NCBI GenBank assembly: GCA_963931865.1
Contig: OZ007506.1
Location: 11,223,301-11,287,300 of the forward strand
Direction of reading: 5' to 3'
Length of the DNA: 64,000 nt
DNA from: Axinella damicornis
Taxonomy: Eukaryota; Porifera; Demospongiae; Axinellida; Axinellidae
Below the pieces are notes generated by a model. It did not search any database. It was not told the origin of the DNA and saw nothing but the letters and a program-made list of their open reading frames with translations. The translations under genes were made by a program, and so were the position numbers. Shown piece by piece: positions 11,640 to 22,779 of this stretch (position 1 is the first letter of the stretch; each line of letters starts with the position of its first letter).

Positions 11640-11975
11640 GAACCTCACTTATCCGAATTCCAATTAACCGGCTGCTCTGATTATCAGGCTAGTTTGAGTA
11701 GCTCTACAAGTAAATCCAAGAAAAGGACATATATGAGACCGTCGACTGAAGGTTGGAGTGACTCAAGCGAAGCTTGCAGACGAGTGTGGGGTCGGGAGTT
11801 CAACTATCAGTGACATCAAAAAGAATGAAGACAAGATAAGATCGTTCACATCGACAATGGATAGTATGGCCGGCCGGCCGGCCATGAGCAAGAAAGGACA
11901 CAAGGTAACACGATTGGCTGATGATGACAGACTCGATAAAGCTGTCTACCAATACATGTATGGTTGTTGTGTGTA
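11640..11975 (+). pseudogene. Pogo/Tigger transposase N-terminal fragment (CENP-B-like HTH)
   Basis: A frame ending at 11975 contains TQAKLADECGVGSSTISDIKKN, a classic helix-turn-helix of CENP-B/Tigger/jerky proteins, then a stretch around DDDRLDKAVYQYM typical of the linker to the second HTH. About 40 codons upstream, a basic KSKKRTY segment sits in another frame, so a frameshift lies near 11750. The DDE core is absent. Dead fragment. Confidence 0.65.
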
Positions 11976-12060
11976 GACCCCTGCTACAATTATTGTAAAC
12001 ATGTACATTGTTGAATATTAATTTTAATACACATACACGTAGTTTGTGTATGTTATAGTT

Positions 12061-12190
12061 ATACTACCAGCTGCTGTGGTTTATCAGGAATACACGAGGC
12101 TGTTATTCAATTAGAGGCCGAGGCGCAGCCGAGGCTTCTAATTGAATAACAGCCGAGTGTGTTCCTGATAAACCACAGCAGCTGGTAGTA
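12061..12190. mobile_element. 130-bp perfect-like hairpin element
   Basis: CTACCAGCTGCTGTGGTTTA at the left is mirrored at the right, and the arms close on the GC-rich GGCCGAGGCGCAGCCGAGGC centre. It has the form of a foldback MITE. Confidence 0.75.
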
Positions 12191-12290
12191 CAACTGGCTT
12201 GTACTACAGTGGCTTCTAAGTGCACTTGCTGAGTATACTGAAGTGGCTTCTGTGTACACTAAAATGTGCTGACAAGGGTGTATGGTAGTT

Positions 12291-12493
12291 ATACTGCTGA
12301 TTGCGTTGACCTTGCAAATTCAAAGTGGGAAGTGCTGTGCACTTGGTGGTTTCTAATTGAGTTATGCAATGCACCTGCAGCAAACTGCTGTTGTATATAC
12401 ACTACTACACTATTGACCATAACTCAATTAGAAATCCACCAAGTGCACAGCACTTCCCACTTTGAATTTGCAAGGTCAATGCAATCAGCAGTA
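12291..12493. mobile_element. ~200-bp inverted-repeat MITE
   Basis: The left arm beginning ATACTGCTGATTGCGTTGAC and running through CCACTTTGAATTTGC-type sequence (about 12293-12373) is repeated inverted at about 12411-12493, around a short loop. The loop has short TATA-like sequence. No coding content. Confidence 0.75.
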
Positions 12494-12599
12494 CGACGGG
12501 TAGGTAGTTATACGACGGGTACAACTTCCAATTAGTGGGTTACGCTATATAAACTGTGGTCGGCACCTTTCAACTACGTCATCACTGTAGTACAAGTAC

Positions 12600-12900
12600 T
12601 TGTATATCACTGTATATGTAGCGAACCGATTATGAACCGATTGTGAACGAACCTGACCGGTTTAAAAACGGGCCGCCGGTTTATAAACCGGCCGTCCGGT
12701 TTGCAATCGGGTCGGCCTTCTTTTGGTAAACACGTGAGAGTAGTCCCGTTTGAAAACTAGGCCGAATGGTTTATAAACCGGCCGAACGGTTTACAGGCAG
12801 GTTGAACGGTTTACAAGCAGGTCGAACGGTTTGTAAACTGACTTAGCGATTTACAAACAAAACTGACAAACGGTGTACAAGCTGGCCGAACGAAGTTAAC
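12600..12900. repeat. Left subterminal repeats of the Ginger-like element
   Basis: About ten imperfect copies of a 20-22-bp motif (CGGTTTATAAACCGGCCG and CGGTTTACAAGCAGG forms). Many are themselves short palindromes. A related set occurs at 20400-20590, so the two sets bracket the Ginger-like coding region and may be transposase-binding subterminal repeats. Confidence 0.55.
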
Positions 12901-14953
12901 CGGGACCAATGGCGTATAAGCATGCTGCAATGCCACGTACGGGCCAGAGACTCTCGTAGAGAGAATTGGGCTACACGAGACTACGTACCTGGAGTCTTTC
13001 AGCACTGCAACATGTATAGTCTCGACCGCGAGCTAGCTACTAGCAGAGCTACTAGTATAGTCAAAGACAGATATGCACGCGTGTCCTGACCACACCCCCT
13101 CGTCTGGGCATGCATGTCATGTTCAAGGAAGTGAAAACGGATGTAAACATTAGTGTCGATGAATTATGCACCACATTTGCAACACTTCCATTTGGGACAA
13201 CGTCTTTTCCAAACTGCTTGGGGCACAGTTTCACAATGCTGATGAAACCACTCTCTGCATGCAGCACACTGAACCATCTTTGTGTTTCCGTCAGGCATCC
13301 TGCAATGGCAGTAGACCTCCACAGTTTGGATGCTCCTCGGACGTCTCGCACCACACTTTGTGGCTGGGAAAGGTTCAGCAACCCCCTTCTCTAGACATTT
13401 CATCAGGTGGCTTCTCATTTGGTCGTTGTGGTAGTGTAGCTTGACAGGATCTTCTCCTGAACAGAGGCTGGTGGCAAAGGCTAGGCTCTAAACCCCACAG
13501 TCGACTCCATTCGGCTGGGTAATGATGCTCCTTGATGTTTCACGAGTGCTGCAACTTGGTGTACGGCATTTAGAGGCAGAGACGGATATAGGCTGTCCAT
13601 CACACTGCTGACCTTTGCACAACCAATGCTGGAGATGCACGCCCAGTGACACTTTCCCACGTGTATCACTTGTACTAGCATCTGTGACTGCACTGCTTTG
13701 CAACGCAAGTCTTCACAGTACAGGGTATTCTGTAAGCCAGTCACACCTGTGTATCTTTTTCTTAGCAGGTTTTGATCGATAATCCTGTCGTTGACCCATC
13801 CGGAACCAGTGAGGATCTTTCGGTCGGATTCTTCAAGCAGTCTCTCAGGGACCCAGTACGCTCAAGCAGTCTCTCAGGGACCCAGTACGCAGTGGCCATG
13901 GTAGTTTCTTCCTCGTCACTTGAAACTTCAATTGCACCACCACAGACTGTTTGCTCACTGATGAAAAGGAAGAGAGGAAAACTTGGTGATAACACTGTCT
14001 CAGAGGTTGGACACATTTTCTGCGCATGTGACTATGCCAAGTAAATTGCCAATGAGAAGTGACACTACATTACGCCATCCCGTGCGTGGCCGATCCTTCA
14101 CGTACAGCCTCGAGGGGTTGATGGCATATTTGGAGTGCACTCTACTGGAGCTTTGTTGAGATACTCGTAAAGACTACCGAGAACACACTTCAGTATAGTA
14201 AATCATATAAATTCGCCTGCACACGTACATGTAGGTCACATGACTTTGTAAAACCTCTATGAGATTGCCTTTATAGCCGTCAGGGCACCCCAGAGATTGG
14301 AATCTGCTAAGCCACTCACTTGAAGGACTTGTTGGTACAAGATTTCCCACTGTGGCAGTGACTGCTGCAGCTAATACCGTCCTCCGACACCCACATTTGT
14401 TAGTGCCACACCCAGAATGGCAATGACAGGCATTCGCTGTAAAGGCATTCCAGGGAGCCTGTTTCCTGGTTGCTTCATGAAGTGACACAGTCAGTTCTTT
14501 TCTCCATCCATCAACCGTAAAGGGGAGAGAGCCTGAGTAGGGCTCAGGCTGGTCAGCAGGGTAGCAATTATTTAACACACCATGCTCAGTCCTGCAAAGA
14601 TTTAAACAGGTGAATGGGACAGAAGATACTAGTTGGGCAGAAGATTTGTACCTTAATCAGTAGATGTTGTATTTGACTTCAACCACCACACATGGCAGAC
14701 GCGGGAGGTCAGATTGGTTCTGCCAATTCGAGGAATGCGGATGCTGACGACATCACCCTCAGAGAAACGAATGACATTTTGCTTCTTGTTGTATCTGTTG
14801 GCCATCCTCTCGGCAGCTTTCAGATAATTCTTGTCAGCTTTTGATCGGACCTGTACAATAATTAACAATGTTTGTGTGTGAAGAGCGTCTGATTGCGGAC
14901 TCCTTCATGAATTCCACAAAGTACAGCAGCTGAGCAAGCAAAGCTACTTGTAT

Positions 14954-15574
14954 ATACCGTATAGCGGGAAAATTTGGCGGGCATTAAATTTGGCGATTTC
15001 AGCCACAAAACGCCTTATTTTTAAATTTGGCGAATTTTAAATTTGGCGATTTCGATCCTCAACACAAATGACGTAACGGCAATGACGTACGCGTACATGT
15101 ACGCCTCAGCGTATCTCTCGATCGACAGTTAGTTATACCAGCTAACCATGGAGACCTTCGAACTAAGAGGGATGTGTCAGAGGCTATCACATTTACTATA
15201 CAGTGTGGAGCCCCACCGTCCGAGAACGGCGACTGGATTGCGCTGTGGCGGTGATGCGCTCGAGCGCAATCGTGGGCCGCACGTCCCTCACACTCTCGTT
15301 AACGGCTTGTAGTTCCTCCCCGGAGAGAGAGGAATCCCCGATGTCGCGTTCTCTTGGGAGTATACAGCAGCTGAGTCTTTTCTGAAATACTGGTACAGCG
15401 CGGCTACCTTACGTACGTAGTTAGTTATGTGCCTTACTAATGTGCGCGCGCATACCCGAGTGGCCGGCCGGCTGGTGTGGGGTTTAATATTGGCGGAATT
15501 TAATTTGGCAATTTTTTCCTGCACCGCCAAATCGCCAAATTAAAACCCCCGCCAAATTTTCCCGCTATACGGTA
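14954..15574. mobile_element. ~620-bp MITE with TACCGTATAGCGGG ends
   Basis: The left end TACCGTATAGCGGGAAAATT is mirrored at the right end. Subterminal TTTGGCGATTT and TTTGGCGGG motifs are repeated on both sides. It sits inside the Ginger-like element between coding segments. A solo end-like sequence (GCGCTATATGGTAGTA) occurs near 19460. Probably Tc1/mariner-related by its TA-flanked ends, but that is an inference. Confidence 0.75.
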
Positions 15575-15780
15575 TCACTAGGAGAATGCAGGGCATTGTG
15601 GGGCTCGCCTGACAAACTGACATACTGTACTGCATGCCAATAATCATTCTCTGAGTGATCGTAGGCTTGGAAGACCGGGCGGCGCGGCGCAGCCAATAAG
15701 GGAAGCTGGGGGTGGGGCCTGCGATGTAGCCAATTGTCGTTCATCATGACGGTCTTGCAGCTGCAGTTTCAAGTTGCTGG

Positions 15781-15887
15781 TAGCCTCGTTCCGATCCCAC
15801 GCCCAGCTTTTCGTTGCTTGCCCTACTGCAAGCGACGTACGTACGGCAAGCAACCAAAAGCTGGGCGTGGGACTGGGAACGAGGCTA
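15781..15887. mobile_element. 107-bp foldback of the TAGCCTCG family
   Basis: Starts TAGCCTCGTTCCGATCCCAC and ends with the inverted sequence, giving a hairpin. The ends match those of the 590-bp palindrome at 1634-2223. Confidence 0.7.
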
Positions 15888-15960
15888 CACTGTACTGTAC
15901 CCGAGAGGAGTACCCCATGTTGCCGAGAGAATCTCTCCCTCCAGCTGACCTCTGCAAGTC

Positions 15961-16497
15961 GGGCGTCTTTATTCACTGGACTGGTGGACTGGACTGGACT
16001 GGACTGGACTGGACTGGACTCACCCAAAAATCTGTAAAATGCCTTTTTCAGTGTAGGACAGAAGCTAAGCATACTTATTTATTCACTAAAGTTGCTTGCA
16101 TAGCCTGCTTTCGTGTCTTTCCTCAAGTCTGTAGAGGTCAAAGGTCACGTGCATATTTAATGAGCTTCAATGAAAAGATTAGAAGAGCATTTATTTACCG
16201 CAGACATCGATCTCCAGCCTTTTGCTGAAGCATAGAAAACAGAAATAATATTCCTCTATCATCCACGACTGACTGAAGCGCTTTTTGCTGAAGCTCATTA
16301 AATATGCACGTGACCTTTGACCTCTACCGACTCGAGGAAAGACACGAAAGCAGGCTATGCAAGCAACTTTAGTGAATAAATAAGTATGCGTAGCTTCTGT
16401 TCTACACTGAAAAAGGCATTTTACAGATTTTTGGGTGAGTCCAGTCCACTCCAGTCCAGTCCAGTCCAGTCCACCAGTCCAGTGAATAAAGACGCCC
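15961..16497. mobile_element. 537-bp GGACT-type foldback element, 9-bp target duplication
   Basis: Starts GGGCGTCTTTATTCACTGGA followed by six or more GGACT pentamers, and ends with the inverse. The arms are about 240 bp and enclose the paired segment AAAATGCCTTTTTCAGTGTA through TTAATGAGCTTC. The flanks are identical 9-mers, CTGCAAGTC (15952-15960 and 16498-16506). A closely related copy is at 59995-60508. No coding capacity. Confidence 0.92.
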
Positions 16498-16690
16498 CTG
16501 CAAGTCTGTAGTAGCTACGTAGTTTGTAGCACTGGCGTAAACTGTAAAGCGTAGCAGGCTCTACTCGGTACTGTCGTGCGGGCGCCTTGTATGCGCAGTG
16601 GACGAAATAAAAATTTTAAAGTGTCCGGACAATTTGTCCGAGCACAATCAATTTTGTTCTGCCATTCTCAACTGTTGATCTGCCATTATC

Positions 16691-16812
16691 TAGCCTCGTT
16701 CCACGTTTTTTTCTGCACTTCGGTTTGCATTGACGGATCTTCCGCATCCGTGTATTATTGTCAATGCAAACAGAAGAACAGAAAGATCAGGGTGGGCCTG
16801 GGAATGAGGTTA
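16691..16812. mobile_element. 122-bp foldback of the TAGCCTCG family
   Basis: Begins TAGCCTCGTTCCACG and ends with GGGAATGAGGTTA. The interior inverted arms share the ATCCGTGTATTATTGTCAA segment with the 590-bp palindrome. The flanking 9-mers GCCATTATC and GCTATTATC match at 8 of 9 bases. Confidence 0.7.
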
Positions 16813-17329
16813 GCTATTATCCACACATGCCACAGAATGCTTTTTATAGTTGTGCATTCATAGTCCTATTTGCCACCTGGTAAGTATATTCATGAAGCAA
16901 CTGTGAAACCCATAATCATATTTGAAGCTCCAACTTAGTGCTATAAATACGAGTGCATGTCTCCATATTGTAAGGAGAGCATCTCGCCGTACACTTGCAG
17001 TAAAGCGAGTACTCGCACAGTGTACTTGGTCGGACAAAGTGGATAAATGGTCGGAAAATGTCCGATGGCTGACCGTTATTTCGGCCACTGTATGCGTGTT
17101 GCCCTAAGCACGCGGGCGGGCGGTGCAACATTACGATTTTACACTTGGATATACGGTCATACGTTAAATGAACACCGGAAGTTACGGACACCAACTGGTC
17201 GGACGGACATCCTGGAGAGCACGACTATGTGGGGCTCGCTAAGGCTCGCCCCAATTATGACAACAAACATCCACTACTAAATCAATATCACTTACCAAGT
17301 GATGCTTTTTGTTTGTTGCCAAAAGCCAA

Positions 17330-18465
17330 CTTTGAGGAGGAGGGGTGGGAGGACTGGGTGAATTTGTCTTCTCACTGGGAGCTGGTGGAGGAGGGTCGGG
17401 TGAGTTCGTCTCACCGCGAGGCAGTGGGCTTAGAGGAGGAGGGGTGGGAGAGTTCATCTCACTGCGAGGTGGCCGGTTTCGAGGAGGAGGGGTGGGAGGG
17501 TTGGGTGAGTTCGTCTCACCGCAAGGCAGTGGGCTTAGAGGAGGAGAGGTGGGAGAGTTCATCTCACCACGAGGTGGCAGGTTACGAGGAGGAGGGGTGG
17601 GAGGGTTGGGTGAGTTCGTCTCACCGCAAGGCGGTGGACTTAGAGGAGGGGTGGGAGAGTTCATCTCACTGCGAGGTGGCTGGTTTCGAGGAGGAGGGGT
17701 GGGAGGGTTGGGTGAGTTCGCCTCACCGGGAGGCGGTGGGCTTAGAGGAGGAGAGGTGGGAGAGTTAATCTCACTGCGAGGTGGTCGGTTTCGAGGAGGA
17801 GGGGTGGGAGGGTTGGGTGTGTTCGTCCCACCGCGAGGCAGTGGGCTTAGAGGAGGAGGGGTGGGAGAGTTCATCTCACTGCGAGGTGGCTGGTTTCAAG
17901 GAGGAGGGGTGGGAGGGTTGGGTGAGTTCGTCTCACCGCCAGGCGGTGGGCTTAGAGGAGGAGAGGTGGGAGAGTTAATCTCACTGCGAGGTGGCCGGTT
18001 TCGAGGAGGAGGGGTGGGAGGGTTGGGTGTGTTCGTCTCACCGCGAGGTAGTGGGCTTAGAGGAGGAGGGGTGGGAGAGTTCATCTCACCGCGAGGTGGC
18101 TGGTTTCGAGGAGGAGGGGTGGGAGGGTTGGGTGAGTTCATCTCACCACGAGGTGGCTGGTTTCGAGGAGGAGGGGTGGGAGGGTTGGGTGTGTTCGTCT
18201 CACCGCGAGGTAGTGGGCTTAGAGGAGGAGGGGTGGGAGAGTTCATCTCACCGCGAGGTGGCTGGTTTCGAGGAGGAGGGGTGGGAGGGTTGGGTGAGTT
18301 CATCTCACCACGAGGTGGCTGGTTTCGAGGAGGAGGGGTGGGAGGGTTGGGTGAGTTCGTCTCACCGCGAGGCGGTGGGCTTAGAGGAGGAGGGGTGGGA
18401 GAGTTAATCTCACTGCGAGGTGGCCGGTTTCGAGGAGGAGGGTTGGGGGGTTCGCCTCACACTCT
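17330..18465. repeat. ~117-bp G-rich minisatellite inside the transposon
   Basis: About ten tandem units with GAGGAGGAGGGGTGGGAG and GTGAGTTCGTCTCACCGCGA motifs. It stays open for 383 codons on the plus strand (Gly/Arg-rich, GEFISPRGG repeats) and for 211 and 135 codons on the minus strand (Pro-rich, NSPNPPTPPPRN repeats). On the minus strand it directly follows the integrase linker exon. There an ITEEQLEEDGLECEA segment leads into the repeats but ends at a stop after a few dozen codons in that frame. It is therefore an expanded minisatellite, possibly once a Pro-rich linker of the transposon protein. Confidence 0.8.
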
Positions 18466-20399
18466 AGTCCATCCTCTTCCAATTGTTCTTCTGTGATCAA
18501 TTTTGGTGCCTGCTCCGATGGGGGAAAATTTTGGTGCCTGCTCCGATGGGGGACATACGTGGACGCTGTCCAAACACCAGCTCATACGGTGTCGCTTTTG
18601 TTGTTTCATGGACCTCAGTGTTCATCGCATCTATATAAGTAAGCACAATAGAACAAGCCAAGTAAAAGCAGAAACACAGAATCAAGTCACAGTACATGAG
18701 CAGTGAGCAATTAAAACTTACAGGTGATGTGAGGAAGCCACTTTGACCATTCAGGCTTCTTTGCTGAAACTTCGGCAATCTTTGCACTCAACTTCCGTTG
18801 GAAGGTTGCATGCGCTCGTTCTACTGCTCCCTGGCTCTGTGGGTGCCGAGGTCGACCACTGACCAGCTGGATTCCTGGTCCCCACTTCAGCAGCAGCTGA
18901 CCAATCAGTGCATTGATGAACTCTCTCCCATTGTCAGAATGGAGGATACGAGGAACACCAAAGCACGGAAACAACTGTGTGTCTAGAGGTCCAGCAACAC
19001 AGGCCACTGACTTCCGCTCCAGTGGGTAGAGAAAGTTGAACTTAGACCAGTGGACTACACAATGCAGGATCCACTGGAACACCCCGTCCGGTAGATGCCG
19101 CATGTCAATGAGGTCAATCTGTAAAAGCAATACCAGTAATTATAAACTATGTATGCATACACACTTCAGGAGTCTGACCACAACATACCTGCAACCGTGA
19201 CAAGAACCCATTGGCTTGAGAGGGGCCTTCACCGACTGTGGTTTCTTCAACTGACATGCTGTGCACAGGTTGACCTACTTCTGTACAACACTCCTGGGAA
19301 CATGCCAACAGCACGACTGCAACTGGTGAAGTGATGAATGAGATAAGTACACAAGTACTTAAAGCAGCCCCTTCCCCCCTCCCCCATCATTAGGCAACTG
19401 CATTGTATTACCACTAGTAGACAAGAGGTATTCGCAAAATTTTAGACCCGCAAAATTTAAGCGCTATATGGTAGTAACAAGGGTAGGCTCTAATTAAAAA
19501 TGGTGCATTCCATATACAGCCTACCCTAGACCACATGGTCAAAATTGTAAACACTCAATGGGCAGCAGTCATTTCTGTAACAAGACCTAAGCTAGGTAAT
19601 GCTGAATGTTGGCGATAAGTTCAGTGGAGCAACGAACAGATGGATAGTGATCGCATCGTACACGTAGTATCGCCGCTAAAGGGAACCTGCATGATTACGT
19701 CACGAGCAGATGGACACAGGCATCACGTACCACACTGACGTCATCACGTGATAAATTATCCAAGGCCTTCCCCATTCCACATGCAAATCGGAGAAGCGGT
19801 TGTTGAGCAATGGCATCTAAAGCAAGTACGGGAGGACGGAACAACTGGACTCCACACCCACCTAACTTTACTCCATTCCTACACCCGATTCCAAATATTA
19901 TCCCCTACTGACCTTCTGGTAGGTCTTCTTGTACCCAGCATGCATGCATTCTTCATGAAAGCACTTGATGATGGTCCCAAACTCCACCAGAGCCACACGT
20001 CTGTACTTATCCGTCAGAGTGGTATCAGCAACTTCCTATTGAAAAGCAATGCAAATCACCATTATATATGCTCTGCTGGAATCAAATTTGTGCTAGCTAG
20101 ATACCTACCTACGCAGCATCTGAGGATGGTACAACCAGCACGTCACTCAAACCGAGGTTGGGTAGATCCAGTAGCTGGAATCGCTCTTTCTTCACGTAGA
20201 AGCGGAAGGCTTTGTCAGATGATGATGGGTCCTTCAGGCAGTTCTTGATCCGCTTGCTGAACGACTGGTGAATCACACCGCTTGTGCTTCTTTTTCCATC
20301 TTCGGGAAACTTTTCCGCGATAAACGTCTGGAATGGCTCCATCATTGCTGACTGTGTATAGCTTCTCTCACGATTGATCGATGACCGTTGAACTCGAGG

Positions 20400-20590
20400 T
20401 GCTAGCTCACGCGTGGGCCCGCTTTCTGACCGGCCAGCTTATTGACCCGCTTTCTAACCGCACTCGCCCGCTTATTGACCTGCTTTCTGACTCCGCGTGC
20501 ACCCGACCGGTTTACAAGTGGGCCGACCGGTTTAAAATCCGGTTGAACGGTTAATAAACGGGTCAAGGGTTCGAAATCGGGCCGTAACAT
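20400..20590. repeat. Right subterminal repeats of the Ginger-like element
   Basis: Imperfect copies of GACCGGTTTACAAGTGGGCC and CCCGCTTTCTGACC motifs, related to those at 12600-12900, just upstream of the N-terminal transposon exon. Confidence 0.5.
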
Positions 20591-21201
20591 ATACAAAAGA
20601 CTTTCTAATCACTTATCCGGTTGTTTCACTTATCTGGCCCATTAGGCTGGATAACTGAGGTTCCACTGTACCATAATAAACTGTATGTATACATGCAAAT
20701 ATCGTATACATGCAAATATCCACTTACTGTATAAGGCTTTGATTCACCATTTTTCAGCACTGGCATGACCTGCCTCGTGCTCAGATGGCAGATCATACTA
20801 GTCACAACAGGAGATAGCAAGGTCTAGATTCACTGCTGCCTGAAAAAAACAACACACCATTCACAACCTTTCTTCTATATTTTGACAGCTCACAGCTCTC
20901 ACCAACATCTGTCCCTCCACCCACGGCAGAGGGAGAACACGGGTACACCTCCCTTGCAGTACAGGACCATGCGCAGACACTTCTGTAGGTAGTGCAAACA
21001 ATTAAAGATGGAAGATGGATGAGGTGGAATACCTTTAAGTGCCAGCGCTGTTTGACAACTGCTGGCACACTTCGTCTCAGGATGAGATGGGGAGACTGTC
21101 ACATTTAGTGGTCGTGTGACTGCCAGTCAGACATGTCTGACTTTGTGGTCGTGTGACTGCCAGTCTGACCTGTGATATTTAGTGGTCATGTGACTGCCAG
21201 T

Positions 21202-22107
21202 TAGGCCTGCACGATATGGCAATATTTACCGTTATCGACGGCATGCATGCATGGCGGTACATTTTTTGGACGTGAACGGTATTCTCGAAAAACGGATAAT
21301 TCGGACCTTCGGTAAGTGCACAAGGCAACATAGTCGATCAGTATAGCCAGGAGCTTATGAGTGGAGAAGCCGCAAAGGAGCGTGCAACTACCGCATACGC
21401 CCGAGTGCCGTCGAAATCCAAATTATTAGCTAGCGAACTTCCAAATATGGAAACCTTTTCTTCAATCTAGCGTCATAATGACGACATAAAAAACCCACGT
21501 GTTCTGTGGTAGCGATGTGAGAAGTTTGACACTCGCTCAGTGGAGCGCCTTTGACCTAGCCGCAGTGAAATGGCCAAGCGAACGGGTGACAGTGAAAGCG
21601 ATTTGCCACAAAAACGTCGTAGATTTGAAGATCCCGGGACCCCTCACCGTTTGGAGACGCCTTCTTCTTCGTTACCAAAACGGAAATACGTAAGTAATTA
21701 GGATTTGGACGGACCGGAGTTACACGCTCCTTCGCGGCTTCGCCGCTCATAAGCTCCTGGTATAGCGATGAGCAACGTACACGCCATGGTTCTTCAGAGC
21801 CTAGTGAATCTGCTGCAGGCAAAGCCGAGATCTCGTTAATAAACGAAGCTGTTTCTGCTGTTTGGAATGACTTTGGCGTTGAAGCAGACGAGAAAGGCAA
21901 ACCACGATCACCTGACTACCCAAAATGCCGCGTGCGTATGCAAGCCACCAAGTCTCATGATATTTACAGCCAAATTGTACTTCCATTAGTTATACCTTAC
22001 CTCTGCCCTTGCCAAGCTGTATGGCTACATTTGGATATTTAGTAATATCGTGGCATCATGTGTGATGATATACCGTGGGGTAAAAAAAATGATATCGTGC
22101 AGGCCTA
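21202..22107 (+). mobile_element. hAT deletion derivative with BED-finger transposase N-terminus
   Basis: The ends are TAGGCCTGCACGATAT and its inverse. The 8 bases CTGCCAGT flank both sides, consistent with a hAT 8-bp duplication, although this 8-mer also recurs in the surrounding minisatellite. Inside, a plus-strand ATG at about 21569 opens MAKRTGDSESDLPQKRRRFE, ending at a GTAAGT donor near 21690. A second open stretch from about 21764 has VWNDFGVEADEKGKP followed by a Cys, the beginning of a BED zinc finger as in hAT transposases. The catalytic part is missing. Confidence 0.75.
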
Positions 22108-22546
22108 CTGCCAGTCTGATTTAACGGTAGTGTGACAGCCAGTCTGACCTGTCAGATTTAATGGTTGTGTGACAGCCAGTCTGACCTGTCCGACTTTGTG
22201 GTCGTGTGACTGCCAGATTTAGTGGTCATGTGACTGCCAGTATGACCTGTCAGATTTAGCGGTCGCGTGACTGCCAGTCTGACCTGTCCGACTTTGTGGT
22301 CGCATGACTGCCAGTCTGACCTGTCAGATTTAGTGGTTGTGTGACTACCTGTCTGACTTTGTGGTCGTGTGACTGCCAGTCTGACCTGTCAGATTTAGTG
22401 GTCATGTGACTGCCAGTATGACCTGTCAGATTTAGTGGTCGTGTGACTGCCAGTCTGACCTGTCCGACTTTGTGGTCGCATGACTGCCAGTCTGACCTGT
22501 CAGATTTAGCGGTCGCGTAACTGCCAGTCTGACCTGTCAGATCTAG

Positions 22547-22779
22547 CAGGGTTTCATACAGTTTTTCCTGGGGGGGGGGGGGGGGACACATGGCAACCCA
22601 TGCAAGCCCCACCCCAACCACCGTATTTGCCTGTAAGATGTAGCTAGCACGCTTCACTTATTCACTACTTATACTGCTGCATGTCCAACCAGTTTAATAT
22701 TAATTTATATTGTCTTCTGTTTTCTGGGGGGGGGGGGGGGGGGGATCCCAGGGCGCCCCCCCCCCTGTATGAAACCCTG
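22547..22779. mobile_element. 233-bp MITE with CAGGGTTTCATACAG ends and G-runs
   Basis: CAGGGTTTCATACAG at the left and its exact inverse at the right, with two long G-runs inside (22570-22585 and 22726-22744). It interrupts the 37-bp minisatellite. The target duplication is unclear. Confidence 0.75.

Larger units (their letters stand above)
13164..20345 (-). pseudogene. Ginger-like transposon protein: H2C2 finger, DDE integrase, Ulp1-like, PHD (decayed)
   Basis: Minus strand, split by introns. 20345-20109 holds the N-terminus (MEPFQTFIAEKF...). About 20034-19912 holds the start of an H2C2 zinc finger (HEEC..H), and about 19322-19190 its end (LCTACQLKKP), with an in-frame TAG just before it. 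19118-18721 is an integrase core with Asp in IDLIDM, Asp in HSDNGREF and Glu in GAVERAH. 18630-18500 is a linker with TPYELVFGQRP. 14868-14653 and 14578-14174 give the C-terminal domain with a GDVVSIRIPRI motif and a Cys-rich CHCHSGCGTNKCGC cluster. 14016-13481 is an Ulp1/C48-like protease (His in HWACISS, Asp in VMDSLY, QPNGVDCG), with a stop two codons after the catalytic Cys. 13418-13164 is a C4HC3 PHD finger. Several frameshifts also occur. Integrase-type DNA transposons of the Ginger group can carry such extra domains. This copy is non-functional. Confidence 0.75.
11633..20670. mobile_element. Pogo/Tigger-type terminal inverted repeats enclosing nested elements
   Basis: The left end TACAGTGGAACCTCACTTAT and the right end, read on the other strand, TACAGTGGAACCTCAGTTAT match at 19 of 20 bases and both start with TA, the usual pogo/Tc1 target duplication. 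A CENP-B-like HTH fragment lies just inside the left end (11755-11975). Only about 400 bp on the left and 80 bp on the right look pogo-derived. The interior is filled by a Ginger-like element and several palindromic elements. It may be one pogo copy split by insertions, or two separate ends. Confidence 0.6.

Noticed and set aside
17345..18496. 383-codon Gly/Arg-rich ORF as a real gene
   Set aside because: Produced by a 117-bp minisatellite whose unit is divisible by three. The opposite strand is equally open and there is no non-repetitive coding sequence.
18711..19130. Retrovirus or LTR retrotransposon integrase
   Set aside because: The core resembles such integrases, but no reverse transcriptase, gag or LTRs were found. 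The protease/PHD context and split exons fit a Ginger-type DNA element.
22256..22657. 133-codon minus-strand ORF
   Set aside because: It is a translation of the 37-bp minisatellite.
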